Shown one piece after another: positions 42,215 to 51,083 of a stretch of DNA of 64,000 nt; the first letter of the stretch is position 1, and every line of letters begins with the position of its first letter. The notes under the pieces are model-generated. The model did no database searches. It was not told where the DNA came from and saw nothing but the letters and a program-made list of their open reading frames with translations. Position numbers and translations under genes: made by a program. This DNA comes from Usitatibacter rugosus (lineage in GTDB: Bacteria > Pseudomonadota > Gammaproteobacteria > Burkholderiales > Usitatibacteraceae). The stretch is taken from NCBI RefSeq assembly GCF_013003965.1, contig NZ_CP053069.1, positions 4,309,419 to 4,373,418 on the forward strand, written 5' to 3'.

Positions 42215-43108
42215 TTATTCGCAGAAGAACTCCACCACCTCGGTCGCCGTCTCGCGCGACTGTCCGAGCGTGATGTATCCGTGGCCGCGCAGCAGCGCTT
42301 CCTCGCGCCGCAGCACCATGCCCTTGTCGCCGTCGATGAGGACGTAGGTGCCGTTGGCGCTGCGGTCGGCGATGACGAATTTGTCCTGGCGCACCTCGAT
42401 CGAGCAATGCGCGCGCGAGGCCATGCGGTCGGGGATCACGAGGTCGGTGGTCGCGTCGCGGCCGAGCACGAGCGACTTGCGCTCCTTGGGCAGCTCGATG
42501 GTGCGGTCCTTGTAGACGAGGCGCAGGCTGTGCTGCCCGGAGCGGGGCGCCGCGCGCTGCGTGGCGAGCGTGGTGACCTCGTCGCTCTCCTGCCAGATCA
42601 TCTCGCAGATGGCGACTTCCTTGTCCTTGCCCTTCACCGGGATCGCGTAGAGGCGGCGGCAGTCCATCTTGAGGACGGGCTCCAGGTGCTCGACGGTCTC
42701 GAACGACGTGATGATCTGGCCGCGGGAGGCCATCTCGGTGAGGCGCGCGGCGAGGTTCACCGTGTCGCCGAAGACATCGCCGTCGCGCTCGACCAGCGCT
42801 CCGAAGTGATAGCCGATGCGCGCGCCCAGGCGAAGGTTGCCCACGGGCGCCATCACGGCGAGCTCCTGCTGCATCGAGAGGGCCGAGCGGCCGCCCGCGG
42901 TGGCGTCGGGGAACACCGCCATGATCTCGTCGCCGATCGTCTTGATGACGCGGCCGCCGTTGCGCTCGGTGACGGAAGCGAACATCTTCACGCACCCGTC
43001 GATGGCGGCGTGGGCGAGCTTGTCGCCCACGGCCTCGTACAGCTTGGTGCTTCCGCTCACATCGGCGAAGAGCACGCAGCCCTTCGCCTCGTCCTGGTCC
43101 GCCGGCAT
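42215..43108 (-). CDS. Class III adenylate cyclase with C-terminal FHA domain
   Basis: A 297-residue soluble protein. The cyclase domain (about 10-175) has both metal-binding Asp residues (D16 in FADVSGST and D60 in GDEIMAVF), K56 in the base-binding position, D115 in GDTVN, and N118 and R122 for the transition state. An FHA domain (about 193-285) has R217 (LVLGRD), S231-R-x-H234 and N252-G-T, which are the pThr-binding residues. This cyclase class is often stand-alone; fusion to FHA links cAMP to Thr phosphorylation. The start at 43108 has a GGGGA ribosome site and is preferred to an in-frame start at 43150. Confidence 0.88.
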   Translation of the reverse strand: MPADQDEAKGCVLFADVSGSTKLYEAVGDKLAHAAIDGCVKMFASVTERNGGRVIKTIGDEIMAVFPDATAGGRSALSMQQELAVMAPVGNLRLGARIGYHFGALVERDGDVFGDTVNLAARLTEMASRGQIITSFETVEHLEPVLKMDCRRLYAIPVKGKDKEVAICEMIWQESDEVTTLATQRAAPRSGQHSLRLVYKDRTIELPKERKSLVLGRDATTDLVIPDRMASRAHCSIEVRQDKFVIADRSANGTYVLIDGDKGMVLRREEALLRGHGYITLGQSRETATEVVEFFCE

Positions 43109-43172
43109 GACTTCCCCGTTCTTGGTTTCACGGCCTCCCTGTGACCGCAACGAGGAATTTTGCCACGAAAGC

Positions 43173-43712
43173 CTAGCGCTTGAGGCGGTCGAAGTACGCC
43201 TTGCGGAACTTCGCCACCTTGGGCTCGACGACGAAGGAACAGTACGGATTCGCGTTTCCCACGCGTGCGTAGTACTCCTGGTGCTCTTCCTCGGCCTTCG
43301 TGAAGGCCGAAGCCGGAACGATCTCGGTCACGATCGGGTTCGCCCAGACCTTGCCCCCCGTGAGATTGGCCACGACCTCCTCGGCGTCCTTCTTCTGCTC
43401 CGGCGAGTGGTAGAAGATCGCGGAGCGGTACTGCGTTCCGACGTCGTTGCCCTGGCGATTGAGCGTAGTGGGATCGTGGATCGTGAAGAAGACCGCCAGC
43501 AGGTCGCGGAACTCGACCTCGTCCGCGTCGTACGTGACCTGCACCACCTCCGCATGGCCCGAGCGGCCCGAACACACTTCGGCGTAGGTCGGGTTGGCCG
43601 ACTTGCCGCCCATGTAGCCGGACTCGACGGATTCCACGCCCTTCAGTTGGTCGTACACGGCCTCGAGGCACCAGAAGCAGCCCCCGGCGAGCGTTGCGAT
43701 TTCACGAGTCAT
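43173..43712 (-). CDS. msrA: Peptide-methionine (S)-S-oxide reductase MsrA
   Basis: A 179-residue enzyme that reduces the S-epimer of methionine sulfoxide in proteins. The GCFWC catalytic motif (Cys at residue 12), [28 protein letters not shown] and HQEYYAR are diagnostic. The Cys in EVCSG and NPYCSF may be recycling residues. No leader, so cytoplasmic. Its start diverges from nrdJ with an 86-bp gap. Confidence 0.95.
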   Translation of the reverse strand: MTREIATLAGGCFWCLEAVYDQLKGVESVESGYMGGKSANPTYAEVCSGRSGHAEVVQVTYDADEVEFRDLLAVFFTIHDPTTLNRQGNDVGTQYRSAIFYHSPEQKKDAEEVVANLTGGKVWANPIVTEIVPASAFTKAEEEHQEYYARVGNANPYCSFVVEPKVAKFRKAYFDRLKR

Positions 43713-43798
43713 GGCGGTCCTTTCCTGACCTGTTTGAGCGCTTCAATTGGGTTCAAACTTACCTTGTAAGTCGGTGTCGGAATACATACCTGACGAAG
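43713..43798. promoter_or_regulatory. msrA–nrdJ divergent promoter region with ACTTAC–GTAAGT palindrome
   Basis: An 86-bp gap containing the inverted repeat ACTTAC-CTT-GTAAGT (43757-43771). It could be an operator for either gene. It does not match the NrdR box (ACACAATATATTGTGT type), and the gap is too short for a cobalamin riboswitch. No strong -10/-35 pair could be fixed. Confidence 0.4.
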
Positions 43799-46654
43799 AT
43801 GGCCCAGAGCGTGAAGACCGCTGTAACAGCAACCCCCGGGACCCTGCCCGCGCAGGAGATCTCGCGCGACGTGCTGCTCGAGAAATATGCGAAGGGCGGC
43901 GAGACGACGGCGCGCGAAGTCCGCGCTCGCGTGGCGAAGGCCCTCGCGGCCGCCGAGCCCGAGGACGAGCGTGCCGCCTGGGAGGCCCGCTTCCTCGAAG
44001 CGCAGGAACTCGGCTTCATCCCCGCGGGCCGCATCAACTCCGCCGCCGGCACCTCGCTCACCGCCACCCTCATCAACTGCTTCGTGCAGCCCGTCGGCGA
44101 TTCGATCACCGAGACCGTCGACGGCAAGCCCGGCATCTACACCGCGCTGGCCGAGGCCGCGGAAACGATGCGCCGCGGCGGCGGCGTGGGCTACGACTTC
44201 TCCTCGATCCGCCCTTCCGGAGCGCTGGTGCGCGGCACGGCGTCTCGTGCGAGCGGCCCGGTTTCGTACATGCGCGTGTTCGATCGTTCGTGCGAGACCG
44301 TGGAATCGGCCGGCTCCCGCCGCGGCGCCCAGATGGGGGTGCTGCGCTGTGACCATCCGGATATCGAAGCTTTCATCCATGCGAAAGATGAAGGCGACCT
44401 GGCGAATTTCAACATCTCCGTCGCCGTCACGGATGCCTTCATGCAGGCGGTGGAGGCGGGCGGCGATGTCGAGCTGGTGCATCGCGCGGAACCATCGGAG
44501 AACCTGCGCGAGGCCGGTGCCTATGTGCGCGGCGATGGTCAGTGGGTCTACCGCAAGGTCGCGGCACGGGAGATTTGGAGCCAGGTCATGCGCTCGACCT
44601 ACGACCACGCCGAGCCGGGCGTGTGGTTCGTCGACCGCGTGAACCGAGACAACAACCTGCACTATTGCGAGACGATCGAAGCCTGCAATCCGTGCCAGGA
44701 GGAACCGCTGCCTGCGTACGGGTGCTGCGACCTCGGCTCGATCGATCTCACGAAGTTCGTGGACGGCGCGTTCACTCCCGAAGCGGCGTTCGACTTCGCT
44801 TCGTTCGCCGAAGTGATCGCCGTGGCCGTGCGCATGCTCGACGACGTGCTGGACGTCACGCCGTGGCCGCTGGCACAGCAGCGCGCGGAAGCGATGGCCA
44901 AGCGCCGCGTGGGCCTCGGCTTCACGGGCCTCGGCGATGCGCTACTGATGCTGCGCCTGCGCTACGACACACCCGAGGCGCGGTCGATGGCCGCGCGCAT
45001 CGCGGAGTTCCTGCGCGACCGCTCGTACGAGGCCTCCGTCGACCTTGCAAAGGAGCGCGGCACCTTCCCGATGTTCAATGCCGATCTATTCCTCTCCGGT
45101 GGCAATTTCGCCTCGCGCCTGCCCGCGGCGATCAAGGAGAAGATCCGCAAGCACGGCCTGCGCAACTCCCACCTTCTCTCGATCGCGCCGACGGGAACGA
45201 TCTCGCTCGCATTCGCCGATAACGCCTCCAACGGCATCGAGCCCGCGTTCTCGTGGACGTACACGCGCAAGAAGCGCATGTCCGACGGAACGATGAAGGA
45301 GTTCCGCGTCGAGGACCACGCGCATCGCCTCTACAGGGCCATGCACGGCAGCGAAGCGCCGCTGCCCGCCTACTTCGTCACCGCGCTGCAGATCTCCGCG
45401 GCGGCGCACGAGGAGATGGTTGCCGCCGTGGCTCCGTTCGTGGACACGAGCATCTCGAAGACGGTGAACGTCCCTGAGGACTATCCATACGCCGAGTTCG
45501 AGAATCTGTACGTCGCTGCGTGGAAGTCGGGGCTGAAGGGGCTCGCCACCTATCGGCCTAACGCCGTGCTGGGCTCGGTGCTGAGCGCGACGCCCGCAGC
45601 GCCCGTGACCGAGGAAGCACCCGTGGACGGCGCCAATCGCCGTGTGGCGATCAAGTCGCTGCCCGAGCCGGTGCTCTCGAGCCTGCGCTGGCCCGGCCGC
45701 CCCGAAATGCCCGAGGGCAACCCGGCGTGGACGTACATGATCGAGTCGCCCTTCGGGCGCTTCGCGCTCTTCGTGGGCCACGTCGAGGGTGAGGACGGCC
45801 GTAACTTCCCGTTCGAGGTGTGGACCAACGGCGCCGAGCAGCCGCGCGGCCTGGGCGCCGTGGCGAAGACGCTCTCCATGGACATGCGCGCCAACGACCG
45901 CGCGTGGCTGAAGACGAAGCTGGATGTGCTCGCGCAAACCGTGGGTGACGATTCCTTCGACATGAAGATGCCGCCGCACGGCGAGATGCGTCGCGTGCCG
46001 GGCGTGGTCTCGGCGCTCGCGCAGGTGGTGCGCTGGCGCTGCGAGCGCATGAAGGCGTTCGAAGGACACGGACCCACGCCGGTGCTGGACGCGATGTTCT
46101 CCGTCGAAGAGCCGCGCACCGGCACCGAGGGCACGCTCTCCTGGACCGTCGACATCGCGAACCCCGCGTCGGGGGATGAGTTCGTGCTCGGCTTGAAGGA
46201 GACTCACCTTCCCGACGGCACGACGCGCCCGTATTCGATCTGGCTCTCGGGTCACTATCCGCGCGCACTCGACGGCCTCACGCGCATCCTGTCGCTCGAC
46301 ATGCGCGTGGTGGATCCTGCGTGGATCGGCATGAAGCTCCGCAAGTTGCTGGATTACTCCGAGCCACTCGGTGACTTCATGGCCTTCGTGCCCGGCGAGC
46401 GTCGCCAACAGAACTGGCCGTCGACGGTCGCGTATCTCGCACGCCTCGTGATCCACCGCTATGCGATGCTCGGCGTCCTCGACGAGCGCGGCTATCCGGT
46501 ACGAGAAATGGGAATCCTCCAGGCGCCGCGCGCCGAGGATGAGCCTGCCGTGATGCGCGGCGCGATATGCCGCGAGTGCGGCAACTACACCGTGATCCGC
46601 AAGGACGGCTGCGATTTCTGTAGCGCGTGTGGATGGACGGGCGTCTGCGGGTAA
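43799..46654 (+). CDS. nrdJ: Adenosylcobalamin-dependent ribonucleotide reductase NrdJ
   Basis: A 951-residue class II ribonucleotide reductase that makes deoxyribonucleotides with B12 and without oxygen dependence. Active-site residues: Cys94 (INCFV), the radical Cys299 in NPCQEE with its Glu, and the partner Cys in YGCCDLGS. A long C-terminal part (about 600-900) contains two related segments, each ending S-(M/L)-DMR-x-x-D-x-AW-x-x-x-KL. The tail has a Zn-ribbon-like [14 protein letters not shown] and a terminal CG that may shuttle electrons. The start at 43799 follows the divergent msrA region. The stop TAA opens the palindromic terminator element. Confidence 0.94.
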   Translation: MAQSVKTAVTATPGTLPAQEISRDVLLEKYAKGGETTAREVRARVAKALAAAEPEDERAAWEARFLEAQELGFIPAGRINSAAGTSLTATLINCFVQPVGDSITETVDGKPGIYTALAEAAETMRRGGGVGYDFSSIRPSGALVRGTASRASGPVSYMRVFDRSCETVESAGSRRGAQMGVLRCDHPDIEAFIHAKDEGDLANFNISVAVTDAFMQAVEAGGDVELVHRAEPSENLREAGAYVRGDGQWVYRKVAAREIWSQVMRSTYDHAEPGVWFVDRVNRDNNLHYCETIEACNPCQEEPLPAYGCCDLGSIDLTKFVDGAFTPEAAFDFASFAEVIAVAVRMLDDVLDVTPWPLAQQRAEAMAKRRVGLGFTGLGDALLMLRLRYDTPEARSMAARIAEFLRDRSYEASVDLAKERGTFPMFNADLFLSGGNFASRLPAAIKEKIRKHGLRNSHLLSIAPTGTISLAFADNASNGIEPAFSWTYTRKKRMSDGTMKEFRVEDHAHRLYRAMHGSEAPLPAYFVTALQISAAAHEEMVAAVAPFVDTSISKTVNVPEDYPYAEFENLYVAAWKSGLKGLATYRPNAVLGSVLSATPAAPVTEEAPVDGANRRVAIKSLPEPVLSSLRWPGRPEMPEGNPAWTYMIESPFGRFALFVGHVEGEDGRNFPFEVWTNGAEQPRGLGAVAKTLSMDMRANDRAWLKTKLDVLAQTVGDDSFDMKMPPHGEMRRVPGVVSALAQVVRWRCERMKAFEGHGPTPVLDAMFSVEEPRTGTEGTLSWTVDIANPASGDEFVLGLKETHLPDGTTRPYSIWLSGHYPRALDGLTRILSLDMRVVDPAWIGMKLRKLLDYSEPLGDFMAFVPGERRQQNWPSTVAYLARLVIHRYAMLGVLDERGYPVREMGILQAPRAEDEPAVMRGAICRECGNYTVIRKDGCDFCSACGWTGVCG

Positions 46655-46679
46655 GAAATAGGGTCTGACCCTATTTCTT
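46653..46679. terminator. GGTCTGACC palindrome between nrdJ and the convergent gene
   Basis: A perfect 27-bp palindrome with arms AAGAAATAGGG/CCCTATTTCTT around GTCTGAC. The first two bases are the last two bases of the nrdJ TAA stop (46652-46654), and the complement of 46671-46673 is the TAG stop of the small membrane protein. T-rich sequence follows on the plus strand. It shares the GTCTGACC core with the elements at 12.65 and 26.24 kb, with different outer arms. Confidence 0.85.
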
Positions 46680-46976
46680 TTCGGGTTTCACCAGCGGGAC
46701 GAGGTAGTGGTAGAGCGGGATGGCGATCAGCATGCCGATCGCGCCGCCGCCGAGGGCACCCAGCAGGGCGAAGAGCTTGGAGTTGAAGGCGTCGCCCACG
46801 AACCAGAGGCCGGCGAGGCCGAGGATGAAGATGGGGAGGGCGGCCAAGTGGGACCGCGTCCAGGGCACGCTCACCTTGCGGCGGCAATCGGAACAGTCGA
46901 CGGTGCGACTGGGCACCAGCGACTGCTTCTGCCAGAACGAGAAACCCCTGCGCTCGCACCACGGGCACGCGTACAT
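46671..46976 (-). CDS. Small zinc-ribbon membrane protein
   Basis: A 101-residue protein. The N-terminal segment has two CxxC knuckles (CPWC and CSDC, residues about 4-7 and 28-31), forming a probable zinc ribbon in the cytoplasm. Two hydrophobic helices (about 45-63 and 69-93) follow with a Gly-rich turn, and the tail ends KPEKK. No known family. It stands alone between nrdJ and tamB. Its stop codon lies in the palindromic element. Confidence 0.7.
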   Translation of the reverse strand: MYACPWCERRGFSFWQKQSLVPSRTVDCSDCRRKVSVPWTRSHLAALPIFILGLAGLWFVGDAFNSKLFALLGALGGGAIGMLIAIPLYHYLVPLVKPEKK

Positions 46977-47080
46977 GCCGACACTCCCTCTGGCCGCCTC
47001 CCTGGCGGCACTTGGGGACTATTCTAAGTCGGCGGGGAAGCCGTTTCCCAGGTGACAAAACGACGTTTGAAACACGGCGT

Positions 47081-50000
47081 TCAACGGGTCTCGCGGCCGA
47101 AGGTGAACCGGTAGACCGCGTCCAGCCCCGGCTTGTCGCCCGCGGTGAGCAGGAGCTGCAGCCGCCTCGAGACCGTATACGCGAACTTCACCGAGGCCTG
47201 CGCATCGGCCAGGCCCTGCTGGTACGAAACATAGAGGTCCTTGGTGAGGCGCTTGCCCACGGTGAGCATCTCGGAGCCCGACGTCGAGCCGGTCTTCCCC
47301 GCGATCGAGCTCTGCGGCATGGCGCCCAGGGCGCCCGTCGTGTTGCGCCCGATGCTCACCTCGTCGAAGCCGAGCTGGCGCACGAGCTTGCGGTTGCCGC
47401 TGTTGGCGCCCAGCAGCGCGTTGGCCGCGGCGAAGAGCGTCGCCGCGTCGCCCTCGCCCGCGTCGGCCGGGCCGCGGCCGAGCACCAGCCAGGAGAGCTT
47501 CTCGGAATCGGGCACCTCGGGTCGCGAATAGAGGCGCACCTGGGGCCGGCCCACGGTGCCCAGCACCTCGACGCCCGCGACCACGGGCAACCCATCGCGC
47601 ACGGCGAGCACGTTCAGCTGCGGATTGTCGAGCGGCCCCTGGAAGGTGAGCACGCCGCGCTCGATCGTGAGCTTCTGGCCGTACGCGTCGTAGTTGCCGC
47701 GCACCGTGCGGATCTGCCCGCTCGCCACGAGAGTCCGCCCCGGATCGCCGCGCACGCGAAGCTCCCCGGCAAGGCGCGTCGAGAGGCCGCGGCCTTCGAA
47801 GTACACGCGGTCGCCAAGCTGGAAGCGGACGTCGAGGTTCACGCGCGCCTTCGTGTCCTCGATGCCTTCGCCGCGGTCGACCAGCACGTCGTCGGAGATG
47901 CGCGGCGACGCGGTCGCTCCGAGGCCGATGTAGCCCGCGTCGGCCTTGAAGTTGCCGGAGAGCGAGAGGCCGGCATCGCCCACCTCGAGCTTCGCCTCGC
48001 CCGTGCCCGCGAGGAACCGCGCCGGGAGCTGCGACACGGGATAGGTCTCCGCCTTCACCGTGATCACGCCCTTGCGCGCCGCGAAGTCCAGGCGGCCCTC
48101 GGCGGAGATCGTCCCCTTCTCGGGCACCTTCGCGCGCTCGAGCGTCTGCTCGGCGTTCTTGGGAATGCGCCACGCGCTCTCGAGGTGGAAGCGCTGGATC
48201 GCCACTTCGCGCTCGTCGAGGGCGACGGCGATCGTGCCGGTGTCGATCTCGAAGCCGAGCGTGGAATCGTGGAGCTGCAGCGCGTCGGCCGTGACCGTGC
48301 CGCGGTACGTGGGCGAGGCGAGGGTGCCGCCCAGGGCGATGCGCGCGGCGAGCTTTCCGTCGAGACGCGCATCGGGACCCAGCAGGTCCGCGGCCCACGC
48401 GAGCGTCGGGACATCGGCCTCCACGTCGCCGGTGAGCGGCGCGTTCTTCGGCAGCGCCCAGGTGGAGCCCTCCTTGCGGATGGTCGTGGTCGCATGCGCC
48501 TTCAGCCGGCCGGACTGCTTGCCGACCAGGGCGAGCGTCGCGTCCACGCGCCCGCGCTGCGCCTCGACCGAGAGCTCGAGCTGCTCGACGCCGAACGCGA
48601 TCGACGGATCGCCCACGCGCATGTCGCCTTCGATGCGGCGCAAGCGAATGTGACCGTCGAGCGTCTCCGCGGCCGTGATGTCCCATTCCGCGGCGAGGAC
48701 GAGCCCGGTGCGGAACCGCGCGGGCATGTTGAGCGCGCGTCCCAGCGGCCGCAGCAGCAGGCCCTTGCTGTTGCCCTTCGCCTCGATGCGCGTGGGCGTC
48801 CAGATCGTGCGCTCGAGGTTGGCGTGGCCGAAGGGGCCGCGCAGCGTCGCCTGCGCGAGCTCGACGCGCTCGCGCGAGACCGTGAGGTCCGCGGGCGCGG
48901 TCAGGCGCATCGGTGCCTCGCCGCGCAGGTCGAGCTTCTCGATGCGCCCCTTCCACGTCGGCGTCGTGGCCTTGTCGACGAGGCCGCCGGCCAGCACGAT
49001 GCTCGCCTGCCGAGGCTGCACCGTAGTGTCGGTGACCTCCGTGCCCGCGGCCGGCATCGTGGGCAGCCCGGCCAACTCGGACTCCGGCGGGAAGAGCCCG
49101 TCCAGCGTGATGCGATGGGCTCCGCGCGTGCCGGCGATCGTGATCGACGCGCGCTCGGCCATCGTGCGCACGATGTCTTTCGTCGATCCCGTGAGCGACA
49201 CGACATCGACTCGCCCCTCGGCGCGCGCATCGGCCTGGCTGCCGACCTCGAGCTTCACGTCGAGCTTCGAAGCTCCATAGCCGCCGGGAATGCGCAGCTT
49301 CTCGCCGCTCGCGGTGAGCGTGCCCGCGGGCGCCGCGAACGTGCCGGTGAGCTTCGCCTGGGCGTTGAGAGAGCCCGCGGCATCCTGCTTGAACGCCTTC
49401 GCGATGGGTGCCAGATTCGGCGCGACGAGATTCACGTCGAGCACGTCTCCCGCCGTTCCATACGTGCCCTTCGCCTGCAGGCGCGCATCGGCGAGCGTGA
49501 CATCCACGTCCGCTCGCGAGATGCGCTTCATCGTTCCTTCGAGCGTGGCGCGTCCCGCGAGCGCAAGGCCGGCGATGCGGCTCGGCGTGAGATCGACCAC
49601 CGCCTCGCCCGCCGGGCCGCCTTCGAGCGTGCCCTTCGCGCGGAGCTTCCCGTTCAGGTCGCCCACCGGTGCGTCGGCGAACTTCGACGGATCCACGTGC
49701 TCGAGCGTCGCAACGAAGTCCAGGGCGCGCTTGCCCTTCAGCTCCATCGTGCCCTGCACCACGGCGCTCGAGCCTTCCGCGGCGACGCGCGCCGTCTCGA
49801 CCGTGAGGCGGTCGTTCTCGATCGCCGCCTTGCCGACGATGGCGAAGCGCGGATCGGTGAGGTTCACGTCGAAGCGCTGCGCCTTGGCGCTTGCTTCCGC
49901 AGTGAGATCGCCCGCGAGTTTCGTGGGACGCAGCGCCGTGTGCCAGGCCGACAGGTCGAGACCCGCCACCACCAGCTTCGCCCTCGCCTCCTGACCCTCT

Positions 50001-51082
50001 ACGATCACGTCGCCCGTGGCCGAGCCCGAGGCTCCGAACACGATCGCGGCCTGCTTCAGCTCGTAGCGAGGCGCGAGGATGCGGATCGTGCCGCGCGCCT
50101 CCGAAACCGGGACGCGCTGCTTGTCGATCGGGCCGGGCGTCGCGTTCGTTGCGCGCACCGGGCCGGTGAAAGCTCCGTCGGAGCCCGCGCGCAGATCGAG
50201 GTCGAGGGCGAGATCCGTGTGCGGTGCCGCGGGTGCGAAGGCGTTGATGTCGATGCCGGCCAGCTTGCCGACGACGCGCTTCACCGGTGCGTCCTCGAGC
50301 GGCTCGATCGACGCCGTCGCGTTCCCGGTGATGCCGCCTTCCGCGCCCTTCAGCACTGCGTCGAACTTCGCGAGCGTGCCCTTCGCCACCGCGGAGACGC
50401 GATAACGCCGTCCCTCGCGCTCGCCGCTCAGGTTCACGTTGATGTCCACGGGGAACGGCTTCACCGCACCGATCGAGCCGCTGGCCTCCAGCACGCCCAT
50501 GGGCGTCCGCGCGGTGATGTTGTCGAACTTCCACGCCGTGCGCCCCGCGACGGAGCGCAGCGCGAACTCCGAGATCTCGAAACGCTGCGTGATCTTGCCG
50601 CCCGCGTCGATCGATCCGATCGAGATGCGCTTGATCGAAGCCTTGTCCACGCGGATGTCGAGCGGCGGCTCGAGCGAGGCCGGAAGCTCGGCGCGCGCCT
50701 TGGTGGCGGGCGGCGCGCTCGCGAACTCGATCGCGTCGGCGGCCAGGTTGTCCACGCGAAGCTCGCCAGAGAGCAGGCCCATCGGCGACCACGTGAACGA
50801 CGGCTTGGTGACCGCCACCATCGTGCGCGGCTGGCGGTACTCGATGCGCTCGGCGGAGAGCGACGTGGCGAGGCTTCCCTGCAGGCCCTCGGCCTTGAGC
50901 CCCGCGCCGGACAGGAGGAACGCCGCGCCCGACGTGGTGCCGAGGAACCAGCCCACGGCCATCACCACGAGCAGCAGGAGCACCAGCGCACCGAGGCCGG
51001 AATGGAAGACCCACGGCCGGCGATGGCGGAACGCCTTGCGGGGAACCGGCGCGTTCATCTCGGGAGGTACGGACGCATTCAT
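47081..51082 (-). CDS. tamB: TamB, inner-membrane translocation/assembly module
   Basis: A 1333-residue protein. One N-terminal TM helix (about 25-48) anchors it in the inner membrane. The rest is repetitive amphipathic beta-structure spanning the periplasm (AsmA-like/DUF490), ending in the conserved TamB C-terminal domain (SYQQGLADAQASVKF, then LDAVYRFTFG). TamB moves phospholipids between membranes and helps outer-membrane assembly with TamA. The ATG at 51082 is one base after the TamA stop (TGAGATG); a second ATG at 51058 is possible but has no better ribosome site. Length is normal for betaproteobacteria. Confidence 0.92.
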   Translation of the reverse strand: MNASVPPEMNAPVPRKAFRHRRPWVFHSGLGALVLLLLVVMAVGWFLGTTSGAAFLLSGAGLKAEGLQGSLATSLSAERIEYRQPRTMVAVTKPSFTWSPMGLLSGELRVDNLAADAIEFASAPPATKARAELPASLEPPLDIRVDKASIKRISIGSIDAGGKITQRFEISEFALRSVAGRTAWKFDNITARTPMGVLEASGSIGAVKPFPVDINVNLSGEREGRRYRVSAVAKGTLAKFDAVLKGAEGGITGNATASIEPLEDAPVKRVVGKLAGIDINAFAPAAPHTDLALDLDLRAGSDGAFTGPVRATNATPGPIDKQRVPVSEARGTIRILAPRYELKQAAIVFGASGSATGDVIVEGQEARAKLVVAGLDLSAWHTALRPTKLAGDLTAEASAKAQRFDVNLTDPRFAIVGKAAIENDRLTVETARVAAEGSSAVVQGTMELKGKRALDFVATLEHVDPSKFADAPVGDLNGKLRAKGTLEGGPAGEAVVDLTPSRIAGLALAGRATLEGTMKRISRADVDVTLADARLQAKGTYGTAGDVLDVNLVAPNLAPIAKAFKQDAAGSLNAQAKLTGTFAAPAGTLTASGEKLRIPGGYGASKLDVKLEVGSQADARAEGRVDVVSLTGSTKDIVRTMAERASITIAGTRGAHRITLDGLFPPESELAGLPTMPAAGTEVTDTTVQPRQASIVLAGGLVDKATTPTWKGRIEKLDLRGEAPMRLTAPADLTVSRERVELAQATLRGPFGHANLERTIWTPTRIEAKGNSKGLLLRPLGRALNMPARFRTGLVLAAEWDITAAETLDGHIRLRRIEGDMRVGDPSIAFGVEQLELSVEAQRGRVDATLALVGKQSGRLKAHATTTIRKEGSTWALPKNAPLTGDVEADVPTLAWAADLLGPDARLDGKLAARIALGGTLASPTYRGTVTADALQLHDSTLGFEIDTGTIAVALDEREVAIQRFHLESAWRIPKNAEQTLERAKVPEKGTISAEGRLDFAARKGVITVKAETYPVSQLPARFLAGTGEAKLEVGDAGLSLSGNFKADAGYIGLGATASPRISDDVLVDRGEGIEDTKARVNLDVRFQLGDRVYFEGRGLSTRLAGELRVRGDPGRTLVASGQIRTVRGNYDAYGQKLTIERGVLTFQGPLDNPQLNVLAVRDGLPVVAGVEVLGTVGRPQVRLYSRPEVPDSEKLSWLVLGRGPADAGEGDAATLFAAANALLGANSGNRKLVRQLGFDEVSIGRNTTGALGAMPQSSIAGKTGSTSGSEMLTVGKRLTKDLYVSYQQGLADAQASVKFAYTVSRRLQLLLTAGDKPGLDAVYRFTFGRETR

Positions 51083-51083
51083 C

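Noticed and set aside
43713-43798. Cobalamin riboswitch or NrdR box upstream of nrdJ
   Set aside because: The gap is too short for a cobalamin riboswitch, and the palindrome there does not match the NrdR consensus.
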